Shown: positions 8,210 through 16,453 of the stretch, piece after piece
Layout: every line of letters starts with the position of its first letter
Numbering within the stretch: the first letter of the stretch is position 1
NCBI GenBank assembly: GCA_035374585.1
Contig: DAOSPF010000054.1
Coordinates: 1-24,338, forward strand
Origin: JAKPQD01 sp029572965
GTDB lineage: Bacteria; Bacteroidota; Bacteroidia; Bacteroidales; DTGW01
Reading direction: 5' to 3'
DNA length: 24,338 nt
Program-made: the position numbers and the translations under genes
The notes under the pieces: generated by a model
What the model saw: only the letters and a program-made list of their open reading frames with translations
Told to the model about the DNA's origin: nothing
Database searches by the model: none

Positions 8210-8446
8210 TTATTTTTGTGCTACAACAAGCACACTTTCGGTATAATGCGCCCCAGAGCCTGCCACTTGATTGCCCGAATTGATGGGTACTATTTTGATT
8301 ACTTTGTATCCATCTTTTTCAAGCTCATTACATTTTGTTTCTATTTCCCTGGCCAAATCTTCAGCATCAACGCCAAGTTCGTCCAACTGGTCGCGGCTTG
8401 ACCAGAAGGTATTTCTGCTATGTATTGCAACTGTTTTTAAATGCAT
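8210..8446 (-). CDS. Small conserved-looking cytoplasmic protein, possibly DUF4177-like
   Basis: A 78-residue protein with no signal peptide or membrane helix. It has a charged helical middle ('ELGVDAEDLAREIETKCNELEKDGY') leading to two beta-strand-like segments, 'YKVIKIVPINSG' and 'HYTESVLVVAQK'. This 'whole-protein helix, then GY-V-strand, then YTESV-strand' pattern resembles small DUF4177-type proteins of unknown function, but the resemblance is only by eye. Reality as a gene is supported by a -7 box just upstream, by filling its interval exactly, and by its position at the head of the purE-sua5 unit. The function is unknown. Confidence 0.65.
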   Translation of the reverse strand: MHLKTVAIHSRNTFWSSRDQLDELGVDAEDLAREIETKCNELEKDGYKVIKIVPINSGNQVAGSGAHYTESVLVVAQK

Positions 8447-8466
8447 ATAAACTTCTTATAATTCTT

Positions 8467-8474
8467 CAAATTTA
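8467..8474 (-). promoter_or_regulatory. Candidate -7 box for the small protein/purE/sua5 unit
   Basis: The minus strand reads TAAATTTG, an exact TAnnTTTG match, 21 bases from the ATG at 8446. No TTG is present at the -33 spacing. The 182-base gap up to the divergent MCP start is very AT-rich; the plus strand holds only a near miss (TAAATTTA at 8594-8601) for the MCP. Confidence 0.33.
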
Positions 8475-8628
8475 AATTATTATTAGAATAAATTATGTAT
8501 TAGATGAAACTTTGTTGAGAGTTTATTTTTATCTAAAAAAATATGTTCGGTCAAAAAATTTCGATAGAAAGGCCTTGTTTCGAAAAAAAACTCTAAATTT
8601 ATTGTCGCTCAATTTAATACGTAAAACA

Positions 8629-10662
8629 ATGAACCTCCACTTTCGCAAAAAATTAAATTTTTTCCTTGTTATATCTGGATTTTTATTGTTCCCAATAGTT
8701 GTGTTAGCAGTATTTTATATGTTTTCATTACAAAAAAATGTTGAACATGTTGACCAGTCTTTATTGCCTGTTAAGACAGAGATCGAAAAACTGCTTGTTT
8801 ACAACCGGCAATTCAGGGATAAAATTCTTAGTCAATCTGCAAATAATGGTTTCTCAGAAAACATTATTGCAGATTCTATTGAAAAAAAAGTAATACCTTT
8901 AATTGATATTGTTAAAAAGCAACAAAAGTCTCAATATTCAAATTTAGATTTTCAGTTAGATGCTGATTTTTCTAATTTTAAAGCTGATTATGAATCATAT
9001 AAAAGCTACATCTCAAAATTTGCTGCTGTTGAGGATTCTGTAAAGCTTTTGCATAAATCATTTATGGATAAAAAGGCAAAAGTTGATGAAGTGTGCAACA
9101 GCGTTATTGCAGGAAATAATTCTGCCAATGATATTCAAATGAAATATCGCGTAAATACTTGTCTTGCGATAATCAATTATTCGAAAGACCTAAATACTAT
9201 ATACGAAGCTTTTGCCAATGGGCAAAACCTCAATCATTTTCAGGTTCTTTTTGCCTTGAAATTGTTAGAAGGTCTTAAAAGTTTTTATAATAATAGTCTT
9301 TCAAGTGGATATGCTTCCAAAACTGTTGTTATAAAACAGTTACAGCTAAATAGTGATTCGCTAAATGCTGTTCTTGTGAGGTATGCACAGTTAATGACAG
9401 ATGTAACACAAAGCAAAGAAATACTGCTGAACAAAAACCTTGCTTTTGAGCATTCATTAACCGAAACGAATGAAAAACTCACAAATTTAACCAACAGATT
9501 ACTTTCAGAAGCAGGAGGCCAGGTGCAGCTTAGCATTTTGATGGCTATTTTATTGGCAGGCATTGCTTTGTTAGTGTTAATTGTTGTTTTTATTTGGGTT
9601 TCAAATGGTTATGCCCGTTCTGTAGAACGTGGAGCAGCTTATGCACTTGCATTGTCGCAGGGGAATACTGCTGAAAATGTAGAAGAGCATCTTTCTAAAT
9701 ATCAGTTCCAACTTTATTCGGCTTTAACAACAATAGCAGAAAAGATGGATATTTTCAAAAAGAATGAAATTGTTAGTGCTGACAAGCAAAAAGAGCTTAG
9801 TAAAATCCATGAAATTGTTACAAACGAAATTTGGCAAAACCTCAAAAAGCAGAAGGAACAGCTGGAAGTGTTGAAAGATAATGTTGAAAAATATGAGCTT
9901 TTGAATGATAATAAATTAAAAAATATTGACCAGTGGTCAAAACAACAAGACAATAATATAGATTCTGTAAAACATTGCAATCAAATGGCTGCGGATACCA
10001 TGAGTACCATGGCCTTGATAGAAGAAAAAGTAAAAGTTATTACAGATATTGCTTTTCAGACAAACATTCTTGCCCTCAATGCATCTATAGAAGCAGCAAG
10101 GGCAGGTGAGCATGGACGAGGTTTTTCTGTTGTTGCAGCCGAAGTCCGTCGCTTAGCTGAAATAAGTAATGCTGCCGCTCAGGACATTAACAACCTGTAT
10201 ATGGCCAGTCTCGAAAAAACCAAAAACATAGTGGGCTCACTCAATGATAGTTTGGCCAGGCATGAGCAAAATAACACTATTATTGCTAAAAATATAAATG
10301 TAAAATCTGAACAAAATACAAATGCTGGCGAAATAAAGCAACGTATTGATGCGATATTGAATTTATGCATAAATTTAATGCATAAGGTAAACAATATTTC
10401 TCATGAAGATGCAATAGAATTGGCAAATAAACCTTTATTCAAAACACAAATTACTGAAAATAACACAAAATACACACCTGAATATCCTGATTTGAAAATG
10501 AAAAAGCAGGTTACGGAAGATATAACTATTGAAATGCAGAGATATAATGATGCTGAAACAAAAAAATCAAAAATAAACGGAAAAGAAGTAAAAATTAATG
10601 GACAAAAATCTAAATTTATCATACGACAACAACGTCAACCAAAACAAGAACAAATATTTTAA
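8629..10662 (+). CDS. Methyl-accepting chemotaxis protein (membrane receptor)
   Basis: Starts at the ATG at 8629, right before a typical N-terminal anchor; the frame extends up to a TTG at 8512, but those 39 residues do not look like protein leading a membrane helix. Residues about 12-33 are TM1, about 34-298 a helical periplasmic sensor region (four-helix-bundle-like), about 300-328 TM2. No convincing HAMP consensus follows. The cytoplasmic coiled coil has a fully canonical tip near 470-510: 'IAFQTNILALNASIEAARAGE', 'GRGFSVVAAEVRRLAE'. A Lys/Asn/Thr-rich tail of about 130 residues ends in 'KQEQIF', with no NWETF-type CheR tether. It is the first gene of the cluster, 21 bases before cheR. In known systems such receptors control CheA through CheW; neither is present here. 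Confidence 0.93.
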   Translation: MNLHFRKKLNFFLVISGFLLFPIVVLAVFYMFSLQKNVEHVDQSLLPVKTEIEKLLVYNRQFRDKILSQSANNGFSENIIADSIEKKVIPLIDIVKKQQKSQYSNLDFQLDADFSNFKADYESYKSYISKFAAVEDSVKLLHKSFMDKKAKVDEVCNSVIAGNNSANDIQMKYRVNTCLAIINYSKDLNTIYEAFANGQNLNHFQVLFALKLLEGLKSFYNNSLSSGYASKTVVIKQLQLNSDSLNAVLVRYAQLMTDVTQSKEILLNKNLAFEHSLTETNEKLTNLTNRLLSEAGGQVQLSILMAILLAGIALLVLIVVFIWVSNGYARSVERGAAYALALSQGNTAENVEEHLSKYQFQLYSALTTIAEKMDIFKKNEIVSADKQKELSKIHEIVTNEIWQNLKKQKEQLEVLKDNVEKYELLNDNKLKNIDQWSKQQDNNIDSVKHCNQMAADTMSTMALIEEKVKVITDIAFQTNILALNASIEAARAGEHGRGFSVVAAEVRRLAEISNAAAQDINNLYMASLEKTKNIVGSLNDSLARHEQNNTIIAKNINVKSEQNTNAGEIKQRIDAILNLCINLMHKVNNISHEDAIELANKPLFKTQITENNTKYTPEYPDLKMKKQVTEDITIEMQRYNDAETKKSKINGKEVKINGQKSKFIIRQQRQPKQEQIF

Positions 10663-10683
10663 AGTTATTGAAAATCAATCTGT

Positions 10684-11541
10684 ATGCAAATTGAAAGGTT
10701 AAATGAAATATTTAGGGCTAAGCTTTCAGATGATGATTTTAAGCGTCTCAGCGATTTTATATATAGCCATTATGGAATAAAAATGCCGCCAGTAAAGAAA
10801 ATAATGCTTCAAAGCCGGCTGCAAAAACGCCTTAGAGAATTAAATATTACCACATTTAAAGATTACGTAGAGTTTGTTTTTAGTCCTGAAGGCCAGGACA
10901 ATGAAGTGATTCACATGATAGATGTTGTGAGTACCAATAAAACAGATTTTTTTAGAGAACCGGTTCATTTTGAATATCTTACAGATGTTGTAATTCCTGC
11001 TTATGCTGCATCAAACCCACGAATGCCTTTAACTATATGGAGTGCTGGATGTTCGAGTGGAGAAGAACCTTATACAATTGCCATAACCATTGAAGAGGCT
11101 AAACAAAAATATCCGAATATTGATTATACAATTTTAGGAACTGATATTTCAACGCGTATCCTTAAGAGCGCTCATGAAGCCATATACAAAGAAAACAGGG
11201 TAGAAGGTATCCCTATTTCAATTTTAAAAAAATATTTTTTAAGAAGCAAAGACCGCTCAAACCCTACAGTACGTGTTATCCCTGAGCTTCGTCGAAAGGT
11301 TTCTTTCGGAAGGCTCAATTTTATGGATAATTATTACCAGGTACAAGAAAATTTTGACGTTATTTTTTGTAGAAACGTGTTGATATATTTTGATAGGGAG
11401 ACCCAGGAAAAGGTAATATCCAAGCTTTGTTCCAAACTCAAACCCGGAGGGCATTTCTTTTTAGGCCATTCTGAGTCGATTACAGGTATGCACCTGCCTT
11501 TGAAGCAAATCAAGCCAACAATTTTCTCTAAGATTGAATAA
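10684..11541 (+). CDS. cheR: Chemoreceptor glutamate methyltransferase CheR
   Basis: Transfers methyl groups from S-adenosylmethionine to glutamates of MCP receptors. The 285-residue protein has the all-helical N-terminal CheR domain (about 1-85, 'FIYSHYGIKMPPVKK', 'STNKTDFFRE') and the SAM-binding domain: 'WSAGCSSGEEPYTIA' at 119-133, 'LGTDIST' near 157 and 'FCRNVLIYFD' from 228. All expected motifs are intact, so it should be active. It follows the MCP by 21 bases with no promoter-like sequence between, and precedes a kinase-like gene by 47 bases. There is no TPR or other C-terminal extension. Confidence 0.97.
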   Translation: MQIERLNEIFRAKLSDDDFKRLSDFIYSHYGIKMPPVKKIMLQSRLQKRLRELNITTFKDYVEFVFSPEGQDNEVIHMIDVVSTNKTDFFREPVHFEYLTDVVIPAYAASNPRMPLTIWSAGCSSGEEPYTIAITIEEAKQKYPNIDYTILGTDISTRILKSAHEAIYKENRVEGIPISILKKYFLRSKDRSNPTVRVIPELRRKVSFGRLNFMDNYYQVQENFDVIFCRNVLIYFDRETQEKVISKLCSKLKPGGHFFLGHSESITGMHLPLKQIKPTIFSKIE

Positions 11542-11547
11542 TTTTAT

Positions 11548-11555
11548 TAACTTTG
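11548..11555 (+). promoter_or_regulatory. Possible internal -7 box before the kinase-like gene
   Basis: TAACTTTG is an exact TAnnTTTG match in the 47-base cheR-kinase gap, 33 bases before the ATG. The -33 position has only TTC with a 21-base spacer. It might allow the kinase-like/cheD/cheB part to be transcribed separately; chance occurrence in AT-rich DNA is quite possible. Confidence 0.22.
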
Positions 11556-11588
11556 AATAAATTGCAACCCTGATAAAAAAATATTTTT

Positions 11589-12485
11589 ATGAGTAAACTT
11601 ACAGACCAGGAATTAATAGACGAGTTACAACGCAGATTTGAAGAAAACAAAAAGACTATTCAAGAGTTGAAAGAGCTTACCGAAGAACTTAAAATAGTTA
11701 ACAAAAAATTAGAAGAGTCAGAGGCTTTAAAAAGTCATTTTATATCTAATATAACAAATGAAATAATAAACCCTTTTACCTCTATCTTAGGATTATCAAG
11801 AAGTATCTTATCTGTAAAGAAAGAAAACTGGAAGAAAGTTATTTCTATGGTTGCCCTAATACATTCAGAAGCGTTTAATCTTGATTTTCAGTTGCGTAAT
11901 ATATTTTTGGCAGCCAAAATTGAAGCAGGTGAAATTTACCCTGAAATCCTAAATGTAGATTTGCGGACTTTAGTCAAGAATGTTATTGACACTTTCAGGA
12001 TTGAATCGAAGAAAAAAAATATTGTTATAGAACTGAATTTTGATATAAAACCTGCCAACGGGTTAGTTTTTTATTTTAAAACCGATCCCGAAAAAATAAA
12101 GCTGGCTTTAGCTAACCTGGTAAGCAATGCCATTAAGTTTAGTTACGAGTCAAGCAAAATTATTGTTAGGGTATGGAAAGAAGGAGATACAGTATTTATG
12201 TCTGTTCAGGACTTTGGGACAGGTATATCCGAAGCAAACCAGAAAATAATATTTGACAGGTTCAAACGCTTAGATTCGGGGATTAATTCGTTGAACAGGG
12301 GGCATGGGCTTGGGTTATCTATCAATAAAGCAGTAATAGATTTACTACAAGGTAAGATAACCATAAAAAGTGAAGTAAACAAAGGGGCAACATTTACCAT
12401 TTCTGTGCCAGAAGCCAAAACCAATATTGCCGGCTTCTCTGCCGATGGAAATGAGTTTTTGTTTGACAATGAAGAAATATTTTAG
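11589..12485 (+). CDS. Soluble HisKA/HATPase protein with Asn in place of the phosphoacceptor His
   Basis: A 298-residue cytoplasmic protein: an N-terminal coiled coil (about 5-48), a HisKA-like helix pair, and an HATPase_c domain. The H-box reads 'FISNITNEIINPFTSILG': residue 57 is Asn (AAT, 11757-11759) where histidine kinases have His, while the following Glu58 and Asn61-Pro62 of the HExx(N/T)P motif remain. The ATP lid and boxes look intact: 'NLVSNAIKFS' (N), 'DFGTGI' from 208 (G1), 'FDRFKRL' (F), 'GHGLGLS' from 238 (G2). It can therefore probably bind ATP but cannot autophosphorylate at the usual place. The retained Glu and Asn are the residues used for phosphatase activity in HisKA proteins, so a phosphatase or scaffold role is possible. 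It lies between cheR and cheD, ending 11 bases before cheD. Confidence 0.9.
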   Translation: MSKLTDQELIDELQRRFEENKKTIQELKELTEELKIVNKKLEESEALKSHFISNITNEIINPFTSILGLSRSILSVKKENWKKVISMVALIHSEAFNLDFQLRNIFLAAKIEAGEIYPEILNVDLRTLVKNVIDTFRIESKKKNIVIELNFDIKPANGLVFYFKTDPEKIKLALANLVSNAIKFSYESSKIIVRVWKEGDTVFMSVQDFGTGISEANQKIIFDRFKRLDSGINSLNRGHGLGLSINKAVIDLLQGKITIKSEVNKGATFTISVPEAKTNIAGFSADGNEFLFDNEEIF

Positions 12486-12496
12486 ATTGCTGGTTG

Positions 12497-12976
12497 ATGG
12501 AAGAGAATGTTCATTTTCTATATCCGGCATCGCTTTTTGCCAGTAAGTCGCCATATTTGGTCACAACTATATTAGGCTCTTGCGTGGCAGTTTGCTTGTA
12601 CGATGCAAATTTGCAGATTGGAGGAATTAACCATTATATGCTGCCTTTGTGGAATGGTCAGGGTTTGGCTTCTCCTAAATACGGTAATATAGCTATAGAG
12701 AAGCTTATAGAAAAAATGGTTTCACTTGGATGCGACAGAAATAACCTGAAGGCTAAAGTTTTTGGAGGCGGGGAGGTCATTGAGACTACGGTTACGCAGT
12801 TTAACATTGGGGCACGCAATATAAAGCTGGCCCACGAAATGTTAGAAGAGTTAAAAATACCAATAGTAGGTCAAAGTGTTGGAGGAAAGCTTGGTAGAAA
12901 AATCTTATTTAATACTGAAACCTTTGAAGTAAAACAGAAGTTTATACAAAAATCAAACCCTTTAGACCATTTATAG
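12497..12976 (+). CDS. cheD: Chemoreceptor glutamine deamidase CheD
   Basis: Deamidates receptor glutamines to methylatable glutamates, and in Bacillus also binds CheC. I use the ATG at 12497 rather than the TTG codon just before it; this gives 159 residues, the family's usual length. The catalytic triad is visible with the same spacing as in Thermotoga CheD: Thr23, Cys29 ('TTILGSCVAVCLYD') and His46 ('GGINHYMLP'), i.e. +6 and +23. Further family motifs are 'KVFGGG', 'NIGARNI' and 'GGKLGRKILFNT'. No CheC is encoded in the window. It lies 11 bases below the kinase-like gene and 22 above cheB. Confidence 0.97.
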   Translation: MEENVHFLYPASLFASKSPYLVTTILGSCVAVCLYDANLQIGGINHYMLPLWNGQGLASPKYGNIAIEKLIEKMVSLGCDRNNLKAKVFGGGEVIETTVTQFNIGARNIKLAHEMLEELKIPIVGQSVGGKLGRKILFNTETFEVKQKFIQKSNPLDHL

Positions 12977-12998
12977 AGTAAACATTAAAGGAACTATC

Positions 12999-14081
12999 AT
13001 GAGGCGAATAAAGGTTTTAATAGTAGATGATTCGGCTGTGGTGCGTCAAACCCTTACAACAATACTTGAATCAGACTCACAGATTGAAGTAATGGGAGCA
13101 GCCTCAGATCCGTTTTTTGCCGCAAAAAAAATCCAGTCAGAAGTACCTGATGTTATTACCCTTGACATTGAAATGCCAAGAATGGATGGGCTTACTTTCC
13201 TAAAAAAAATAATGTCACAACATCCTATTCCAGTGGTTGTTATCTCAAGTTTAACTTCTGAGGGTACCGAAACAGGGATGAAAGCCCTTGAATATGGCGC
13301 GGTAGAAATTATTACCAAGCCTCAGATGAATACCAAGCAGTTTATTGAAGAATCAAGGATACGTATTTGTGATGCTGTTAAAGCTGCAGCCCTTTCAAAA
13401 ATCAAACGTAAAACATATAGCGAAATTACTGTTGCCCCTAAGTTATCAGCTGATGCTGTAATTCCTATTGTTAAGGCCCCGACAGCCATGATAAAAACCA
13501 CAGAAACAGTTGTTGCTGTAGGAGCTTCTACAGGAGGAACAGAGGCATTGCAGATCTTTTTGCAAGGAATGCCTATTGATTGCCCCGGTATTGTTATCGT
13601 TCAGCACATGCCTGAATTTTTTACCCGGTCGTTTGCCAATCGTTTGAATGAAATTTGTAAAATAACAGTAAAAGAAGCAGAAAATAACGATAGTGTTATC
13701 AGGGGCAGGGCACTTATTGCCCCCGGGAACCACCATATGCTTTTAAAAAGAAGCGGGGCAAGATATTATGTAGAGGTTAAAGATGGCCCGCTTGTAAACA
13801 GACATCGGCCATCAGTAGATGTATTATTCAGATCAACAGCCCGTTATGCAGGCAATAATGCCATTGGGGTAATTATGACCGGTATGGGAGATGATGGGGC
13901 CCGTGGGCTTTTGGAAATGAAAGAAGCAGGAGCTTCAACTGTAGCACAGGACGAAAAATCATGTGTAGTTTTTGGTATGCCCAATGAAGCCATAAAGCTC
14001 GGAGCTGCAGATAAAATTATACCATTAGACCAAATTGCAGCACAAGTAGTTAAAATGGTTGCTTTACGTGAGAATTCTTGA
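12999..14081 (+). CDS. cheB: Chemotaxis response regulator protein-glutamate methylesterase CheB
   Basis: Removes receptor methyl groups (and can deamidate), activated by phosphorylation of its receiver domain. REC occupies about 1-120 with D10/D11, phosphoacceptor D56 ('TLDIEMPRMDG'), S83 and K107. The esterase domain has catalytic S177 ('GASTGG'), H203 ('QHMPEFF') and D299 ('GMGDDGA'), at exactly the S-to-H (26) and S-to-D (122) spacing of E. coli CheB. The leader contains AAAGGAA seven bases before the ATG, an unusually good ribosome site for this window. Because the receiver is intact, some kinase must phosphorylate it; no CheA is present here. Confidence 0.97.
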   Translation: MRRIKVLIVDDSAVVRQTLTTILESDSQIEVMGAASDPFFAAKKIQSEVPDVITLDIEMPRMDGLTFLKKIMSQHPIPVVVISSLTSEGTETGMKALEYGAVEIITKPQMNTKQFIEESRIRICDAVKAAALSKIKRKTYSEITVAPKLSADAVIPIVKAPTAMIKTTETVVAVGASTGGTEALQIFLQGMPIDCPGIVIVQHMPEFFTRSFANRLNEICKITVKEAENNDSVIRGRALIAPGNHHMLLKRSGARYYVEVKDGPLVNRHRPSVDVLFRSTARYAGNNAIGVIMTGMGDDGARGLLEMKEAGASTVAQDEKSCVVFGMPNEAIKLGAADKIIPLDQIAAQVVKMVALRENS

Positions 14082-14165
14082 TCTTTAATAAATGTATGAC
14101 CGCCACTATTATAGATATAAAAAATATTACTATTTTTAGTTGCTCAAAAATGATTTACAAGGCCA

Positions 14166-16436
14166 ATGTTAAAGAGAAGCTATAAATATACCATATGGGG
14201 ACTTGTCTCCGGGATATTCTTTATTACTATTCTTTGGTTTGCCGGCTCTATTATCAATAATATACCGTTTTCGCTTACCTCATTTGCTTATCTGCACAAT
14301 ATATACCCTATCTTTTGGTACATAGATTTGTTGCCATTAATAATGGGTTTGCTTGCCTTTATTATCGAAAAAGAAAATTTCAATTTCGAAATTCTTTTAG
14401 AAGAAAACCTAAAACACGAAACCCAAAAATCGCAAAATGTTTTAGACTTTGTAAATAACCTGATTCAGGATAATTTCGATTTTGAAATTGAAGATTTAAA
14501 TAATGGCGATAAATTGTCAGGCGCCTTGGTCGAATTACGTAACAAACTAAAGCAAAATAAAGCCGAAGAGATTATTAGAAGAAAAGAAGATGACCAGAGA
14601 AACTGGATATCCGAAGGGTTGGCTAAGTTTAGCGAGTTACTTAGGCGTAATAACAATGATCTTAAGCAAATGTCTTATGAAATTATCATTGAACTTGTTA
14701 AATACATTGGAGCCAATCAGGGAGGAGTTTTTCTTCTTGAAGAATCCAAAAGTGGCGAAAGATATTTCATGCAAACAGCGGCATATGCCTATGACCGCAA
14801 AAAATTTGCCAATAAAAGGATAGAATGGGGCGAGGGGCTCATCGGTACTTGTGCCCTTGAACGTAAATCCATATATCTTACAGAAGTTCCGGATAGTTAC
14901 CTAAATATAACATCAGGTTTAGGGAAAGCAAACCCCAGGAGCGTGTTAATAGTTCCATTGCAGTTCAACAATGAAATTCATGGAATTATTGAATTAGCTT
15001 CCTTTGAAAAGTTTGAAAAGTTTGAAATTGAGTTTGTTGAACGTATAGCTGAAAGCACGGCATCAACATTAGCAAGTGTCAAAATCAACCTGCGTACCGC
15101 AGACTTGCTCAAAGAATCTCGAGAACAGGCTGAGATACTTGCTGCGCAAGAAGAACAGATGCGCCAGAATATGGAAGAGCTGCAGGCTACACAAGAAGAA
15201 GCAGCCCGTCAGTCAGAAAAATTTATTAGTTTCACCAATTCTGTAAACCATACCCTTATCAGAGCTGAATATTTAGTGGATGGCACTTTGATATATGCTA
15301 ATACCAAGTTTCTCAACAAATTGGGATATGCCAGCAACCTTGAAGTAGAAGGCAAGCATATTTCGATGTTTATCAACAAAAAAGACTGCGAATGGTTTGA
15401 ACCTTTATGGGAAGAACTTGCCAACGGTGGCAAACACTTTGAAGGGTATATGAAGCACGTGACCAAGCTGGGGCAAGACCTTTGGACTATGGCAACCTAT
15501 ACCTGCGTCAGAAAAGAAGATGGCAATGTTGAGAAAATACTTTTTCTGGCCATAGATACCACAGAGCAGAAAAAACAAAGCCTTGACTATGAAGGCCAGA
15601 TTGACGCTTTGAACCGCTCGAGCATAAAAGTTGAACTTCAGCCGGAAGGCAGGATTATGAGTATTAATGCTCTTTTGACGGAATCTTTGGGTTATACAGA
15701 CCATGAAATGGTTGGTAAAAAGATGATAGATTTCATCCATAAAGAAGATTTAGACAATTTTAAAGCTATTTGGAAAAATGTGCTTGGAGGTCAGCCATTT
15801 ATGGGTCAAATACGAAAGGTTGGCAAAAACAATGAAGTAAAATGGTTTAGAGGTACTTATACCGCGGTAATGGATATGTACGGTGATGTATCAAAGGTCA
15901 TTTTTATAGCCAATGACATTACCAAAAAAAAGCAAATGGAGATAGAGGCTTCGCGTCAAAATGAGCAGCTCAAAGAACAAGAAGAAAAACTCAGGTTGGC
16001 AGGAGTCGAACTTAGCCTTAAATTAAAAGAGGCTAAGGAAGAAATGCGAATGCAATTTAAAGAAATCGAACGTATAAAAGTGCGGAACGAACTTACCCTG
16101 GAAGGGGCATTGGATGCCATTATTACTATTAATGAAGTGGGTACCATAGAATTTTTCAACAAAGCAGCTGAAATGCTTTGGGGAATTGACAGGAAAGACG
16201 CAATTGGGCAAAATGTTAGCATTTTGTTTGATAACGAAACTATTGAAAATGATGAATTTGTTGCATCGTATGTTAAACCGGGAACAGATAAAATTGTTGG
16301 AGTGCGTAAAGAAGTTCAGATAAAAACCAGAGAGGGCGAACAAAAACCTGTATTATTTTTAATTTCAATGGCTAAAGTAGATAATAGTTATGCATATACT
16401 GCATTTATACAAAACATTGAAGTAGAGCTTTTTTAA
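14166..16436 (+). CDS. Membrane GAF-PAS-PAS-PAS sensor without a kinase or other output domain
   Basis: 756 residues. Two N-terminal membrane helices (about 11-33 and 50-67), a HAMP-like linker (about 95-150) with the Bacteroidota signature 'RNWISEGLAKF', a GAF domain (about 160-310), a Glu-rich coiled coil (about 312-350), PAS domains at about 351-470, 480-600 and 645-756, and a second coiled coil before the last PAS. Family relatives usually end in a histidine kinase; this one stops after the third PAS. The next gene, 17 bases on, is a soluble hybrid kinase, so the two may work as a split sensor-kinase pair. The 84-base gap from cheB contains only weak -7-like sequence (TATTTTTA). Ligands for the GAF and PAS domains cannot be inferred. 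The end is an authentic TAA TAA double stop rather than an obvious frameshift. Confidence 0.9.
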   Translation: MLKRSYKYTIWGLVSGIFFITILWFAGSIINNIPFSLTSFAYLHNIYPIFWYIDLLPLIMGLLAFIIEKENFNFEILLEENLKHETQKSQNVLDFVNNLIQDNFDFEIEDLNNGDKLSGALVELRNKLKQNKAEEIIRRKEDDQRNWISEGLAKFSELLRRNNNDLKQMSYEIIIELVKYIGANQGGVFLLEESKSGERYFMQTAAYAYDRKKFANKRIEWGEGLIGTCALERKSIYLTEVPDSYLNITSGLGKANPRSVLIVPLQFNNEIHGIIELASFEKFEKFEIEFVERIAESTASTLASVKINLRTADLLKESREQAEILAAQEEQMRQNMEELQATQEEAARQSEKFISFTNSVNHTLIRAEYLVDGTLIYANTKFLNKLGYASNLEVEGKHISMFINKKDCEWFEPLWEELANGGKHFEGYMKHVTKLGQDLWTMATYTCVRKEDGNVEKILFLAIDTTEQKKQSLDYEGQIDALNRSSIKVELQPEGRIMSINALLTESLGYTDHEMVGKKMIDFIHKEDLDNFKAIWKNVLGGQPFMGQIRKVGKNNEVKWFRGTYTAVMDMYGDVSKVIFIANDITKKKQMEIEASRQNEQLKEQEEKLRLAGVELSLKLKEAKEEMRMQFKEIERIKVRNELTLEGALDAIITINEVGTIEFFNKAAEMLWGIDRKDAIGQNVSILFDNETIENDEFVASYVKPGTDKIVGVRKEVQIKTREGEQKPVLFLISMAKVDNSYAYTAFIQNIEVELF

Positions 16437-16453
16437 TAACTAAAAACACATAT

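Noticed and set aside
8512..8628. N-terminal extension of the MCP from a TTG codon
   Set aside because: The 39 extra residues are basic, low-complexity AT-rich translation with no family resemblance; the ATG at 8629 gives the standard anchor right at the N-terminus.
11736..11741. His50 of the kinase-like protein as a relocated phosphoacceptor
   Set aside because: It is seven residues before the normal site and on the same helix face, but lacks the adjacent Glu/Asp and the N/T-P that define an H-box; related kinases often have a polar residue there.
14166..16436. Frameshifted fusion of the GAF/PAS sensor with the following kinase
   Set aside because: The sensor ends with two consecutive TAA stops after a complete PAS domain and the kinase begins with its own N-terminal domain, so two separate genes are the simpler reading.
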